Positions 34,108-43,869 of a DNA stretch of 64,000 nucleotides are shown piece after piece. The position numbers were made by a program, and so were the translations under genes. Source of the stretch: Pseudomonadota bacterium (GTDB taxonomy: Bacteria; Pseudomonadota; Gammaproteobacteria; Steroidobacterales; Steroidobacteraceae); the NCBI GenBank assembly GCA_019352035.1, contig JABBNZ010000015.1, forward strand, positions 1-64,000, given 5' to 3'. The stretch's first letter is position 1. The number at the start of each line of letters is the position of its first letter. The notes beneath the pieces were generated by a model. It ran no database searches and was not told where the DNA came from. It saw only the letters and a program-made list of their open reading frames with translations.

Positions 34108-34135
34108 TGGACAGCAGCTAATTCCTCCCTATAAT
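34108..34135 (+). promoter_or_regulatory. Promoter for tRNA-Glu
   Basis: TGGACA (34108-34113), a 16-base spacer and a perfect TATAAT (34130-34135). A GC-rich discriminator (ACCGCGC) follows, as is common at stringently controlled stable-RNA promoters. Transcription would begin near 34142, about 27 nt before the tRNA. Confidence 0.65.
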
Positions 34136-34168
34136 ACCGCGCTCCTGAAGCCGGCCCTCAGCCACACC

Positions 34169-34244
34169 GCTCCCTTCGTCTAGAGGCCCAGGACATAGCC
34201 CTCTCAAGGCTGTAACACGGGTTCGAATCCCGTAGGGAGCGCCA
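34169..34244 (+). tRNA. tRNA-Glu (anticodon CTC)
   Basis: Complete cloverleaf of 76 nt including encoded CCA. The acceptor stem is GCTCCCT/AGGGAGC, the D arm TCGTCTAGAGGCCCAGGA closely matches E. coli tRNA-Glu, the anticodon loop is CTCTCAA, and the T arm is ACGGG-TTCGAAT-CCCGT. Discriminator G, as expected for Glu. Its 3' end is partly repeated at 35059-35101. Confidence 0.95.
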
Positions 34245-34394
34245 ATCCATTGACCGCGCTGCTACCGCGAGCTCGCCTATTCCAGACAGGCTCACTCGCG
34301 GCGCCCGTTTCGCGCTTCCTCGGTGGAGGAAGATTTGCCGCGGTATGGCGCCGTCGGTCAGCGAGAGCTTGAGGCGGGTGGACCCGCTGGTACG

Positions 34395-34715
34395 TCAGAC
34401 TCCGAGGAACAGCAGGTCGAGTGCAGCGACGATCTCGTTTCGGTAGGCCGACAGGCTGTCCCTGACAGTGCGGAGCTCGGCTGCGGGTACCGCCATCAGG
34501 CGCGGCACGATCAGCACGCAATCGACCCCCGCTACTGTAACGATCGGCATCAGTCTGCCGACGACGCCGGGAATGTGGGCGCTCGGCACGAGAGGAGCGA
34601 CGATCCGATCAGACCCGGTATCCGCCAGATCGGATTGCAGGATCGCGACGAAGGGAAACGCCTTGCGTGCACGGGGGACCGGGTTATCGACGACGTCGTA
34701 CTGAGCCGTGCTCAC
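34395..34715 (-). CDS. ccdB: CcdB-family toxin
   Basis: CcdB toxins poison DNA gyrase. The 106-residue protein aligns along its length with F-plasmid CcdB: YDVVDNP, FVAILQSDLAD (VDVQSDIID), RIVAPLVP (RMVIPLAS), MPIVTVAG (YPVVHIGD) and a final ALDLLFLGV (NLMFWGI). The Trp of the toxic C-terminal Trp-Gly-Ile is Leu here (Leu-Gly-Val), so gyrase poisoning may be weak or altered. The start is GTG at 34715, overlapping the ccdA stop (GTGA). Confidence 0.88.
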   Translation of the reverse strand: MSTAQYDVVDNPVPRARKAFPFVAILQSDLADTGSDRIVAPLVPSAHIPGVVGRLMPIVTVAGVDCVLIVPRLMAVPAAELRTVRDSLSAYRNEIVAALDLLFLGV

Positions 34716-34987
34716 AGGGCGTCGTCGGTCCCTGACTGGTAATGCTGCCGGGCCATTTCAGCGAACGAGCCATGCTCGGCCTCATAAGCATCGAGCGCCT
34801 TGAGATCCTTGCCAACCTCCTCCCTGAGCCGCTCCGCATTGCGGCGCGCCACCTCCTGGGCAAGCGCTTCTTCCGCAACCTGCGAGGCGTTGACTCCGAA
34901 ACGCCTGGCCTGGGCGTAAAGATCGGAATTGATGGTAAGGCTGACGGTCTGCTTGGCTGCTTTGACGTCGTAAGGTGCTGCTCTCAT
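34712..34987 (-). CDS. ccdA: CcdA-family antitoxin
   Basis: Labile antitoxin of CcdB and probable autorepressor. The 91-residue protein has an N-terminal ribbon-helix-helix region (KQTVSLTINSDLYAQARRFG) and the C-terminal toxin-binding segment EEVGKDLKALDAYEAEHGSF. ATG at 34987 is preferred to one 24 bases upstream because it gives the CcdA-typical start. Base composition is a little lower in GC than its neighbours, in keeping with transfer. Confidence 0.88.
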   Translation of the reverse strand: MRAAPYDVKAAKQTVSLTINSDLYAQARRFGVNASQVAEEALAQEVARRNAERLREEVGKDLKALDAYEAEHGSFAEMARQHYQSGTDDAL

Positions 34988-34997
34988 GGAGATTAAA

Positions 34998-35041
34998 TGT
35001 GCCAAGAACACATATAATATACCCGTGCCCAGAAACCGGGT
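34998..35041 (-). promoter_or_regulatory. ccdAB promoter with a palindromic operator candidate
   Basis: On the reverse strand TAGACC, a 17-base spacer and TATATT precede ccdA. Between the -10 and the ATG lies the imperfect palindrome TGTGTTCTTGGCACA (34998-35012), a plausible site for CcdA/CcdAB autorepression. Confidence 0.45.
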
Positions 35042-35058
35042 CTAGTACGCGCCCGTCC

Positions 35059-35101
35059 CCCTCGAGGCTGCATCACGGGTTCGAATCCTCGTGGGGCGCC
35101 A
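35059..35101 (+). repeat. Degenerate copy of the tRNA-Glu 3' half (att-like)
   Basis: About 36 of 44 positions match the 3' part of tRNA-Glu (34201-34244), with the run CACGGGTTCGAATCC exact and CGCCA at the end. No matching 5' half precedes it. It flanks ccdAB on the side opposite the intact tRNA, as expected for an att site left by integration at a tRNA gene. Confidence 0.65.
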
Positions 35102-35452
35102 AAAGGCTCGCCTGGATCAGCTGCTTGTAATCACCTCGGCCGCCCTTGCCATCGCTCGTGCCCGGCTGGCCCCCCCGCCCGCCGGTGGGGCCGCTCCTCC
35201 AATACTCGCGGGCTGGATCGCTCCAACATTTCCCGGAGCGCGATGACGTCTCGCTGATCCTGGGGCCGGCGCGAGCCTCTTTCGGGTGCAGAATGTCTTT
35301 GCGGCTGACCGCGTGCATGCCGGCGCCGAGATCCCGGAGCGCGGCGGCGATATGGCCAGCTTCATCGGGCTGGGGCCTCGAGTTCCGACAGACCATCGAA
35401 CCGCATTTTGCATGAAGCTTCGCTTGATTCAACAATCGCCCCAGGGGGTTCC
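35102..35452. other. Non-coding or degenerate segment next to the att-like repeat
   Basis: 351 bases with no gene I can recognise. A reverse-strand open frame across it ends in residues that merely read the tRNA fragment backwards. It may be decayed DNA of an integrated element. GAAGCTTC occurs at 35413-35420, and the ribosome site for the next gene (CAGGGGG) is at 35442-35448. Confidence 0.4.
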
Positions 35453-37309
35453 ATGATTCGTGCATCCGTCGTTGCGCTCGCTCTGACTCTGGCGCCGCTC
35501 GCGCTGGGCGCGGCCGCGCCGACGCCCGCTGGAGCGTACGTCGGACCAGGTTACAACATCGAGATGAGCCGCATGATTCCCATGCGGGACGGCGTGAAGC
35601 TGGAGGCCTGGATCTTCAAGCCTGCCCACCTGCGAAGCAGGGCGCCTGCGATCCTGGAGTTGACGCAGTACGCCATCGACGGCGGCCGCAATCAGGACTT
35701 CAAGGCGTTCGTGAAGCGCGGCTACGTGTTCGTACAGGTGGAGGTGCGCGGCCGCGGCCGCTCGGGCGGCGTCAAGAGCGATGACTTGGGTCTTCAGGTT
35801 GGCCGGGACGGCTACGACGCCGTGGAATGGATCGCCCATCAGGCGTGGAGCGATGGGCACGTGTTCATGTACGGCGGCTCCTTCGTCGGAATGACCCAGT
35901 GGCATACCGCGGCGCAGCTGCCGCCGAATCTGTCGGGCATTGCGCCCTATGTACCGATCTATCCGGGCTGGGACGTGCCCAACACCAACGGCATACCGCA
36001 GGCATGGTCGGCCGTGATCATGGGGTACGTGTCGGGCCGCATGCTCAACGACGATTTCATCCGCAGCGACTACTGGCGCGAGAAGATGCTCGAGCATTAC
36101 TCCCGGCAGGAGCCGTTCAGCACGCTCGACAACGACATCGGCATCGCCCAGGACGACTGGTGGATGAAGGACAGCCGCGGCCGGAAGCTGTCATTCATGA
36201 AGATGTGGCTCGATCACGTCGGCGACAGGACCTTCAATCTCGCGGCCCAGCCGACGCGTGCGCAGATCGCGAAGATGAATTTTCCGGTGCTCACGGCGAC
36301 CGGCTTCTTCGATGACGATCAGCCGGGCGCGCTGCATTACTACCGGCGTTTCCTCGCGTATGCCTCGCCGGAGGAAGCCGCCCGCATCCTGCTCGTGGTC
36401 GGCCCCTGGGGCCACCTCGGCACGCAGCATCCCGAGAAAGTGATCGAGGGCCTCGCCATCCCCGACTCCGCCGTGCTCGACATGAATGAGCTGCACGCCG
36501 AGTGGTACGACTGGGTGCTCGGCCGTGGACCGCGGCCGGCGCTGCTGCGCGATCGCGTGACCTACTACATGATGGGCGCGAACCAATGGCGCTACGCGCA
36601 CTCGCTGGCCAGCGCCTCTTCCGGCCGCAGCCTCACGCTCTATCTGGAGGATGCGGCCGGCACCCCGAAGGATATCTTCCATTCCGGCTCGCTGCGGCCC
36701 TCAAAGCCCGGCGCCGAGCCGCCGGCCATGATCGTCGATGATCCGCGCACGCTCCCGGAGCTGGCGGTCGCCCGATACGCGGCCGATGAGAACCTGCACA
36801 GCCAGTTCCGCGCCTACGAGAAGGGCGCGCTGGTCTTTCATTCCGCCCCGCTGCCGCAGGCGGTCGAGGTGGCCGGGCAGATGCGCCTGAATCTCATCGT
36901 GCAGTCCGATGCGCCGGATTTCGACCTCTGGGCGCAGGTGCAGATGGTGCGGCCCGACGGCACGGCCGTCACGCTCGGCGAAGATATCCGCCGCGCGCGC
37001 TTCCGCAACGGCTTCTTCAAGCAGGAGCTGCTGAAGCCGGATCAGGTGGTCACGGTCCCGTTTCGCTTCAAATGGCTGGCCTGGCGCATTCCGGCGGGTA
37101 CACGCATCCGGCTGGTGGTCATGCCGCTCAACTCACCCTACTATCAGAAGAACTACAACACAGGCGGCCGGATCGGCTACGAGAACCCGAAAAACGCGCG
37201 CGTGGCGCACATCAAGCTCTTCCACGACGGGCGCCGTGCCAGCGCTCTTCTGATGCCGCTCGCTGCCGCGAGCTCGCAGCCGCCCACCGCTCAGGTGGGC
37301 TGGAAGTAG
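35453..37309 (+). CDS. CocE/NonD-family secreted hydrolase (X-Pro dipeptidyl-peptidase-like)
   Basis: Alpha/beta hydrolase of the Xaa-Pro peptidase S15/cocaine esterase family, substrate unknown. The 618-residue protein has a signal peptide (1-21), an N-terminal hydrolase domain with the nucleophile motif MYGGSFVGMTQW (Ser in GGSFVG), a helical cap, the acid in FFDDDQPG and the His in GPWGHLG, then a C-terminal jelly-roll (about 440-600). ATG at 35453 has CAGGGGG just upstream. Its 3' end overlaps the convergent DUF5916 gene by 19 nt. Confidence 0.9.
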   Translation: MIRASVVALALTLAPLALGAAAPTPAGAYVGPGYNIEMSRMIPMRDGVKLEAWIFKPAHLRSRAPAILELTQYAIDGGRNQDFKAFVKRGYVFVQVEVRGRGRSGGVKSDDLGLQVGRDGYDAVEWIAHQAWSDGHVFMYGGSFVGMTQWHTAAQLPPNLSGIAPYVPIYPGWDVPNTNGIPQAWSAVIMGYVSGRMLNDDFIRSDYWREKMLEHYSRQEPFSTLDNDIGIAQDDWWMKDSRGRKLSFMKMWLDHVGDRTFNLAAQPTRAQIAKMNFPVLTATGFFDDDQPGALHYYRRFLAYASPEEAARILLVVGPWGHLGTQHPEKVIEGLAIPDSAVLDMNELHAEWYDWVLGRGPRPALLRDRVTYYMMGANQWRYAHSLASASSGRSLTLYLEDAAGTPKDIFHSGSLRPSKPGAEPPAMIVDDPRTLPELAVARYAADENLHSQFRAYEKGALVFHSAPLPQAVEVAGQMRLNLIVQSDAPDFDLWAQVQMVRPDGTAVTLGEDIRRARFRNGFFKQELLKPDQVVTVPFRFKWLAWRIPAGTRIRLVVMPLNSPYYQKNYNTGGRIGYENPKNARVAHIKLFHDGRRASALLMPLAAASSQPPTAQVGWK

Positions 37310-39600
37310 TAGCTCGCCTTCAGATAGAAGGTGCGCTGCTGCGGCAGCAGCTGCCCATCGGCGCTCGCCTGGTACCCTTCCGTGCTGCCGGCATAGAAGA
37401 CCGTCCAGGGATTGACCTGATAGCCGACCAGCCACTGCGTGGCGAGAGTGCCGCTGTGGCCGGCAGTTCCGGGTGGAAACAACGCCGTGTCGTTGGTCAC
37501 GCTCTGTCCCTGCCCGATGGCGTTGATGAAGAAGTGCGAGGTGAAGTACCAGCCCACGCGCAGATCGTAGACATTGGCGGTAAAGAGCGGCGTGCCGGCG
37601 AGAGCGAGCCGCTCGTAATCGTCGACCAGATCGATCTTCAGATGCCGCCCGGGGGAGAGATCGAGCGTGGTATCGACTGAGATGAGTCCGCCTTTGCGTA
37701 CGCCGACGTAATCCACGCCGTCGCCCCCGGTCACGGTCACCTCCGCATACAGCCAGCCGGTCGGCTGCGTGGTGACATCCGCCTCGTACTGGTTGAGCCT
37801 GAAGCGCTTGCCGCGGTAATACTGCTCATCGTGGGTCGCGTAGAGGATGACGTGTGTCTGATAATCGGAATGGACGAAGGTGTAGAACTTGATCCTGCGG
37901 TCCAGGGTCGGGCCGCCGCCGGTTGACACGGCATCGTTGGACGCGAAGCCGAAGCCCCCGTTCTGCCACCAGTCCTCATCCGGCGCGTAGAAGTCGTACT
38001 CACCCGAGAGAGCACCCTGGTCATAGCCGACCTGCGGCATATAACCCAGGTCGGCGCGGAAACCACTGGCGACGTGCAGAAGATTGAGATCCAGGTTGTA
38101 GTTGTGCCGGGTCCGGGCGTAGTCCAGGCTCCAGAGCGCTCCCGCCACGCTGCCTGGAGCGATCCCGAAAGCGCTTGCCACCGCGGCTGGATAGGTGGTC
38201 GTCGAGGAACCGACGACAGCGGTCAGGGCATCACTCGAATCGATCTGCCAGTCGCCGTCGGCGGCATAGAGGCCGTTCCGATAGCCGCTGCCCTCGCGCT
38301 CGGACGCGTACACGCCGTAGGCCGAGGCGCCAACATCGCGCCGATAGCGCAGCAGGCCATCCCGGGTGCTGAAATCGAATGAGCGCGTCGTCGAGCCCTG
38401 AGGACCGGGAAGAAGGATGTTCGTGACAGTGTCCTCGGTGGCCAGAGCGCCGATTTCGTTGGCGCCCACCTGACCGACGAGCTTGGTCGCATAGCGCGGG
38501 TCGGAGATCGCCAGCGTGTCCACCAGCGTCCCCGAAGGGGTGAACGAGTCCGAGCTCAAACGCACGTTCGGCGTATTGAAAACCTGAGTGCCCTGCTCGA
38601 AGAACGGACGATTCTCCTGGTAGAAGAGGGCGAACTGCTGGTTCGCGCTCAACTGCAGCACATCGGGCGCGACCTCGGAGAAGTTCGGATCGACCGTCGC
38701 CGACCATTCGAGGTCCGGGCGCACGACCCAGCGCGCATCGAGGCTCGCCTTCAGGGCCGGCGGCCCCTGCTTCAGCCCTCCGGAGGGCTTTCTCGAGTCG
38801 GTACGGATCACCGTCACGGCGGGAATCAACTGCAGATCCGCGGGACTCGTTTTGATGGGGGTCGCCGTGCGCACCGGCAGCATGCTGCAAAGAGTGCAGC
38901 TGCTGTTGTAATCGACGGGGCGGCTCAACATCTGATGACGGAGATTGCGCGGCCAGTTGCGGAAGAACATCAGAGCCCAGTGCTGCGGCGCCGGGCTGTG
39001 GGGAAACTTGATGGCGGAGAACGGAATTCTCATGACGACCCGATAGCCCGTGGGGGTGCGGGAGGCGCTGCAGGTCCATACGGCATCCCACGATGAGTAC
39101 TCGTTATTCTGCTGACGGAATGCGTCCCACTCCGTGCCCCCGGCCGTGCAGAAGAGCTCGTACGCCCACTGAAAGTCATCGAACGGGCTCAGGAAGACGC
39201 CCACGTAGTCATCCGCGTAGTCGGCGATGTCGTCGTGCTCGCGGTAGCGCACTCCGATCTCGCCGGGATGAGGATCCCGGGCCCGGAATCGCAGCCACAG
39301 CGCGTGCGCGGTATACCCGACGTCGACTCGCGTGGAGACGGGAGCCGGGGCGTTGTGCGCAGGGTTGATCTCGTACGCAATGGAGAAGTGCGCCGCATGC
39401 CGCCATGCCGCCGGACCCGGCTTGCCGCTCTTCGCCAACCAGTGCGTGAGGTCGGGAATCACCGGCGCTGCGGCGGCACGGGGCGCACAGAGCGCCGGCG
39501 GCACCAGGCCACCGATCATCATGAGCGCGAAGGCGAGGAGCGCGAGCCGGTGGAGGCTTCGCGTGCAGATCCTGATTTGCATTCGATGCAACCGTTTCAT
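37291..39600 (-). CDS. DUF5916 protein with CBM9-like N-terminus, outer-membrane barrel
   Basis: Function unknown. The 769-residue protein has a signal peptide (about 10-45), a CBM9-like beta-sandwich (about 50-230; YTAHALWLRFRARDP, YVGVFLSPFDD) and a long beta-strand-rich region ending YLKASYYFQPT, the pattern of an outer-membrane barrel. DPNFSEVAPDVLQLSANQQF and NRPFFEQG are hallmarks of DUF5916. Such proteins often sit with secreted peptidases or TonB receptors. Here it is convergent with the CocE-type hydrolase and upstream of nothing obvious. Confidence 0.85.
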   Translation of the reverse strand: MKRLHRMQIRICTRSLHRLALLAFALMMIGGLVPPALCAPRAAAAPVIPDLTHWLAKSGKPGPAAWRHAAHFSIAYEINPAHNAPAPVSTRVDVGYTAHALWLRFRARDPHPGEIGVRYREHDDIADYADDYVGVFLSPFDDFQWAYELFCTAGGTEWDAFRQQNNEYSSWDAVWTCSASRTPTGYRVVMRIPFSAIKFPHSPAPQHWALMFFRNWPRNLRHQMLSRPVDYNSSCTLCSMLPVRTATPIKTSPADLQLIPAVTVIRTDSRKPSGGLKQGPPALKASLDARWVVRPDLEWSATVDPNFSEVAPDVLQLSANQQFALFYQENRPFFEQGTQVFNTPNVRLSSDSFTPSGTLVDTLAISDPRYATKLVGQVGANEIGALATEDTVTNILLPGPQGSTTRSFDFSTRDGLLRYRRDVGASAYGVYASEREGSGYRNGLYAADGDWQIDSSDALTAVVGSSTTTYPAAVASAFGIAPGSVAGALWSLDYARTRHNYNLDLNLLHVASGFRADLGYMPQVGYDQGALSGEYDFYAPDEDWWQNGGFGFASNDAVSTGGGPTLDRRIKFYTFVHSDYQTHVILYATHDEQYYRGKRFRLNQYEADVTTQPTGWLYAEVTVTGGDGVDYVGVRKGGLISVDTTLDLSPGRHLKIDLVDDYERLALAGTPLFTANVYDLRVGWYFTSHFFINAIGQGQSVTNDTALFPPGTAGHSGTLATQWLVGYQVNPWTVFYAGSTEGYQASADGQLLPQQRTFYLKASYYFQPT

Positions 39601-39715
39601 CCGGCCGAGGTCATATGCCTGTTGGACTCGGCAGCGGGCTGAATCGTTTAAATGGTCGAGTCGCCGAGGCCGGGCGGCGGGATTGTACCTGCGGCAGCCT
39701 TCGACTATCCCGGCG

Positions 39716-39732
39716 ACGGCCCGAAGGGCCGT
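39716..39732. terminator. Hairpin downstream of the POT transporter gene
   Basis: ACGGCCC-GAA-GGGCCGT, a perfect 7-bp stem, 43 nt after the transporter stop on the reverse strand. No T-tract follows, so termination is only possible. The surrounding 39601-39774 holds no gene. Confidence 0.35.
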
Positions 39733-39774
39733 GCCTCCGATCGCAGGCTTAGCTCGCCTCGTCGCCCTGCTGGC

Positions 39775-41244
39775 TCAGTGCACGCCGTGCATCAGCTTCT
39801 GCACCTTCGGGGCCGCGAGCAGATAGACGATGCTCACGGCAACGCCGGCGAGGAAGAGCTCCCAGTAGACATGCGCGTAGGCGGCAATCCCCGTCCGCGC
39901 GCCCGAGGTCGTCAGGGTTGCGATCCAGCCCGCCAATTGATAGGCCAGCGCGAATCCGAAGAACCAGCCGCCCATCGCGAAAGACGCATCCTCGGGGGCC
40001 GCCAGCAGACCGATCAGCGAATAGCCGATCGGATTGATGGCGAGCTCACCCACGGTCTGCAACCCATAGCATCCGGCGAGAACGCCCCAGCCCACCTTGC
40101 CGTCCGGGGCCATGGCGTGGCGGATCGCCCATGCGGTGAGTCCATAGCTCAACGCGACGAGCAGCAGCCCGATGCCGAATTTTCGGGGTGTGGAAGGATC
40201 CTTGCCGCGGCGGCCGAGCCAGGGCCAGAGGACCGCGAGCAGCGGCGCGAAGATCAGGATGTAGAGCGGATTGGCCGACTGGAACAGCGTGTAATTGAAC
40301 GGGGAGTTGACGTAATCGCGGGCGAAGAAATTGAGCGAGGTGACGCCCTGGAAACTCAAGGTCCAGAAGAGCACGAGGGCGATGAAGAGCAGGAGCAGCG
40401 CGATGTAGCGCTGTGTTTGAACGCGGTCGCGGCGCCGGATGCAGCTCGCGACGAAATAGAGCGCCAGCAGCCCCATGAGCACGTACATCGCCGCTCTCAG
40501 AATGCCGGGGTGCGAGAGCAGCAAGGCGGTCGGCACCAGCAACACGGCCATTCCTGCCAGCACCGCGAGGATGGCTCGCGTGCGCGGGCCCTCTCCGACG
40601 CGAGGCAGCACCGGGCGCAACTTGTGACGGCGCAGCTGAAACACCACGGCCGCGAGCGCCATTCCCACCGCGGCGGCGACGAATCCCATGCGGTCTCCCC
40701 ACCGTCCCGCGACCCAGTCGGCGCAGATGAAAGGCGCAATGAAACTGCCCAGGTTCACGGCGAGATAGAAGAGCATGTAGCCGCCCTGGCGCCGGGGATC
40801 GGACGAGTCGTAGTTTCTTCCGATCAGCACGGGCAGCGGCACGTTGAGGCCCGAGGAGAGCGCGAACGCGGCCATGCCGATCTCGAAGCCGAAAAGCGTC
40901 GGCAGAGCCATCAGCACGAGCCCAAGCGCGCTGAGCCATAGAGACAGCAGCAGCGACACCGCCTCGCCGAGCACCTTGTCCGCGAGGTACCCGCCGATGA
41001 TCGGCGTGGCATACATGAGCGCGAGCAAGCCGCTCGTCAGCAGATCGGAATGGCTCTGCGCCGCGGCCTGCCCCAGGCCGGAATAGAAGGTCTGCGCGAT
41101 GTAGGGAGCGATGTAGGCGCGGAAGCCGTAATAGCCGAAATTCATCCCTACGGTCACCGCGAGCAGCATCCAGAGCTGCCGCGGATGCCCGCACCAATCC
41201 GCCGGCTGCCCGGCTTCGCGCTCGAGTGCGACTTGCGTGCTCAC
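39775..41244 (-). CDS. POT-family proton-coupled oligopeptide transporter
   Basis: Major-facilitator peptide importer, 489 residues with about 12-14 membrane helices. N-terminal FGYYGFRAYIAPYI carries a variant of the ExxER-type POT helix-1 region (the Glu-Arg residues are not obvious). GGYLADKVLG fits the POT motif DxxLG, and FYLAVNLGSFIAP fits the family signature FYxxINxG(S/A). NPIGYSLIGLLAP-like residues close the domain. GTG at 41244 gives the usual short cytoplasmic start; the longer frame adds 46 unlikely residues. Confidence 0.88.
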   Translation of the reverse strand: MSTQVALEREAGQPADWCGHPRQLWMLLAVTVGMNFGYYGFRAYIAPYIAQTFYSGLGQAAAQSHSDLLTSGLLALMYATPIIGGYLADKVLGEAVSLLLSLWLSALGLVLMALPTLFGFEIGMAAFALSSGLNVPLPVLIGRNYDSSDPRRQGGYMLFYLAVNLGSFIAPFICADWVAGRWGDRMGFVAAAVGMALAAVVFQLRRHKLRPVLPRVGEGPRTRAILAVLAGMAVLLVPTALLLSHPGILRAAMYVLMGLLALYFVASCIRRRDRVQTQRYIALLLLFIALVLFWTLSFQGVTSLNFFARDYVNSPFNYTLFQSANPLYILIFAPLLAVLWPWLGRRGKDPSTPRKFGIGLLLVALSYGLTAWAIRHAMAPDGKVGWGVLAGCYGLQTVGELAINPIGYSLIGLLAAPEDASFAMGGWFFGFALAYQLAGWIATLTTSGARTGIAAYAHVYWELFLAGVAVSIVYLLAAPKVQKLMHGVH

Positions 41245-41444
41245 GCGCCGCCGCTCCCCGACCCCCGCTCGATCGTTCTGGAATTCAGCACGCCGCCTGT
41301 ATAACACAGCGCACCCGGAGACGGAATCGGCGCGCCTCGGCGCTCGCCTTCCGGGTCGCGCACTCGGACGCGGCTCGACCACGGGAGGCCCGATGAGGCA
41401 TGCTCGCGCTGCCCGACTGTCCGAATTCGTGACGCGAACCGCCG

Positions 41445-42437
<993 letters not shown>

Positions 42438-42508
42438 GAGATCTCTCCTTCAGCCGAGACGGCCAGCGTAGAGGCTCGATGCGCGCCCCACAAGCGGGAA
42501 AAAGAGCT

Positions 42509-42916
42509 TCACCAGACGGTGACCACCACTTGGCGCCGATGCGGCGCGGTGCGGTGCTCCCACAGGTAGATGCCTTGCCAGGTGCCAAGCTGCGGCTTGC
42601 CGCCGGCGACAGGAATCACGATAGAGCTCTGGGTGAGCATGGTGCGGATGTGCGCCGGCATGTCATCCGGACCTTCGGCGTCGTGCTCGTGGCGCGGATC
42701 GCCGTCCGGCGCAATACGGCTCATGAAAGCCTCGAGGTCGCGGCGAACGCTGGGGTCCCAGTTCTCCCCTGCCAGGAGCGAGGCGCTCGTATGCGGAACG
42801 AAGACGTTGCACAACCCATCCGCCACGGCGCTGGCGCCCACAGCGGCCGTGATGTCCCCGGTCAGCTCGATCAGACCCCGGCCGGTCGTGGTGACTGAGA
42901 GCTCTCGTCGAAACAT
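42509..42916 (-). CDS. yjbQ: YjbQ/UPF0047 family protein
   Basis: Small enzyme-like protein. E. coli YjbQ has weak thiamine-phosphate synthase activity; its real job is unclear. In 135 residues it shows CNVFVPHTSASLLAGEN (the HTSAS motif), EGPDDMPAHIRTML and GTWQGIYLWEHR, the conserved family blocks with His and Asp metal-site candidates. GGAGG precedes the ATG. It is divergent from the SDR gene over a 52-nt promoter region. Confidence 0.93.
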   Translation of the reverse strand: MFRRELSVTTTGRGLIELTGDITAAVGASAVADGLCNVFVPHTSASLLAGENWDPSVRRDLEAFMSRIAPDGDPRHEHDAEGPDDMPAHIRTMLTQSSIVIPVAGGKPQLGTWQGIYLWEHRTAPHRRQVVVTVW

Positions 42917-42936
42917 CGGATCGCCTCCTCAGCCTC

Positions 42937-42942
42937 TATAAT
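42937..42942 (+). promoter_or_regulatory. -10 element in the yjbQ/SDR divergent region
   Basis: TATAAT on the forward strand, 26 nt before the SDR ATG. The AT-rich centre also gives TATTAT on the reverse strand for yjbQ, so the two promoters may overlap. No clear -35. Confidence 0.35.
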
Positions 42943-42968
42943 ATCGCTTTCGAAACGAGGGCCTGCGG

Positions 42969-43727
42969 ATGCGAATCGACCTCAGCGGCACGAGCGTGCT
43001 CGTCACCGGCGCCAGCCGGGGAATCGGCGCAGCGGTGGCCCGAGCCATGGGCGAGGCCGGCGCACGCGTCGCGATTCATTATCGGGGCCAGCGTCAGCAG
43101 GCCGCCGCCCTCGCGGCCCGGATCGGCGCCGGCGCCGAGATCTTTCAGGCCGACCTGGGCAACCCCGAGGAGTGCCTCGCTCTCTGGGAGGCCGTGACCG
43201 CGCGCTTCGGGCGCGTGAATACGCTGGTGAACAACGCAGGGATCGCCATAGCCTCCCCGTTGGAGAGCGCGCCTGGGGAGTGGCTGCAAGCGTGGGACAC
43301 CACGATGGCCGTCAACCTGCGCGCGCCGGCCATTCTCTCGAAGCTCGCGATCGAGCACTTCCGAAACCACGGCGGCGGCCGCATCATCAACATCTCATCG
43401 CGCGCCGCCTTCCGCGGCGATCAGCCTCCCTACCTCGCTTATGCCGCATCCAAGGGCGGCCTCGTCGCCCTGACACGCTCCATTGCCAGGGGTTTCGGCA
43501 AAGAGGGCGTCATCGCGTTCAACGTGGCCCCCGGGTTCACGAGAACCGACATGGCGAAGGATTTCCTGGACGAGTACGGCGAGGACTACGTCGCCGGAGA
43601 TATCGCTCTGCGGCGGCTGACGGAGCCCGAGGACATAGCGCCCATCGTCGTATTTCTCGCAAGCGGCCTCGGCGATCATTCGACCGGCGGCACGATCGAT
43701 GTGAACGCAGGGTCCTACGTTCACTGA
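42969..43727 (+). CDS. Short-chain dehydrogenase/reductase (FabG-like)
   Basis: Classical SDR of 252 residues, substrate unknown. It shows TGASRGIG (13-20), NNAGIA near 86-91, the catalytic Ser in INISSRAAF, Y-AASKGG and VAPGFTRTDM, and ends STGGTIDVNAGSYVH. The sequence resembles 3-oxoacyl-ACP reductases, but the isolated position gives no link to fatty acid synthesis. Bases 43728-43869 downstream hold only short GC palindromes. Confidence 0.93.
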   Translation: MRIDLSGTSVLVTGASRGIGAAVARAMGEAGARVAIHYRGQRQQAAALAARIGAGAEIFQADLGNPEECLALWEAVTARFGRVNTLVNNAGIAIASPLESAPGEWLQAWDTTMAVNLRAPAILSKLAIEHFRNHGGGRIINISSRAAFRGDQPPYLAYAASKGGLVALTRSIARGFGKEGVIAFNVAPGFTRTDMAKDFLDEYGEDYVAGDIALRRLTEPEDIAPIVVFLASGLGDHSTGGTIDVNAGSYVH

Positions 43728-43869
43728 CCCGGCCATGCGCGGCCATTGATCGGCGCAGGTGTCACCCTCCCGCTCAGGCGATCGCGCGGGCGTCGCGGGA
43801 AAACGCCCCGATTCCGTGAACCAGGTCCAAGCCCGCCGCTGCAGCGCCAGGAGCGCCGCGGACCTGGCG

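Noticed and set aside
34204-34521. Small reverse open frame ending in GFEPVLQP
   Set aside because: The ending is the antisense reading of tRNA-Glu, a common false protein tail.
35041-35101. A second functional tRNA
   Set aside because: No D arm or anticodon arm can be built upstream and the T stem is mismatched in the standard register, so it is treated as a tRNA 3' fragment.
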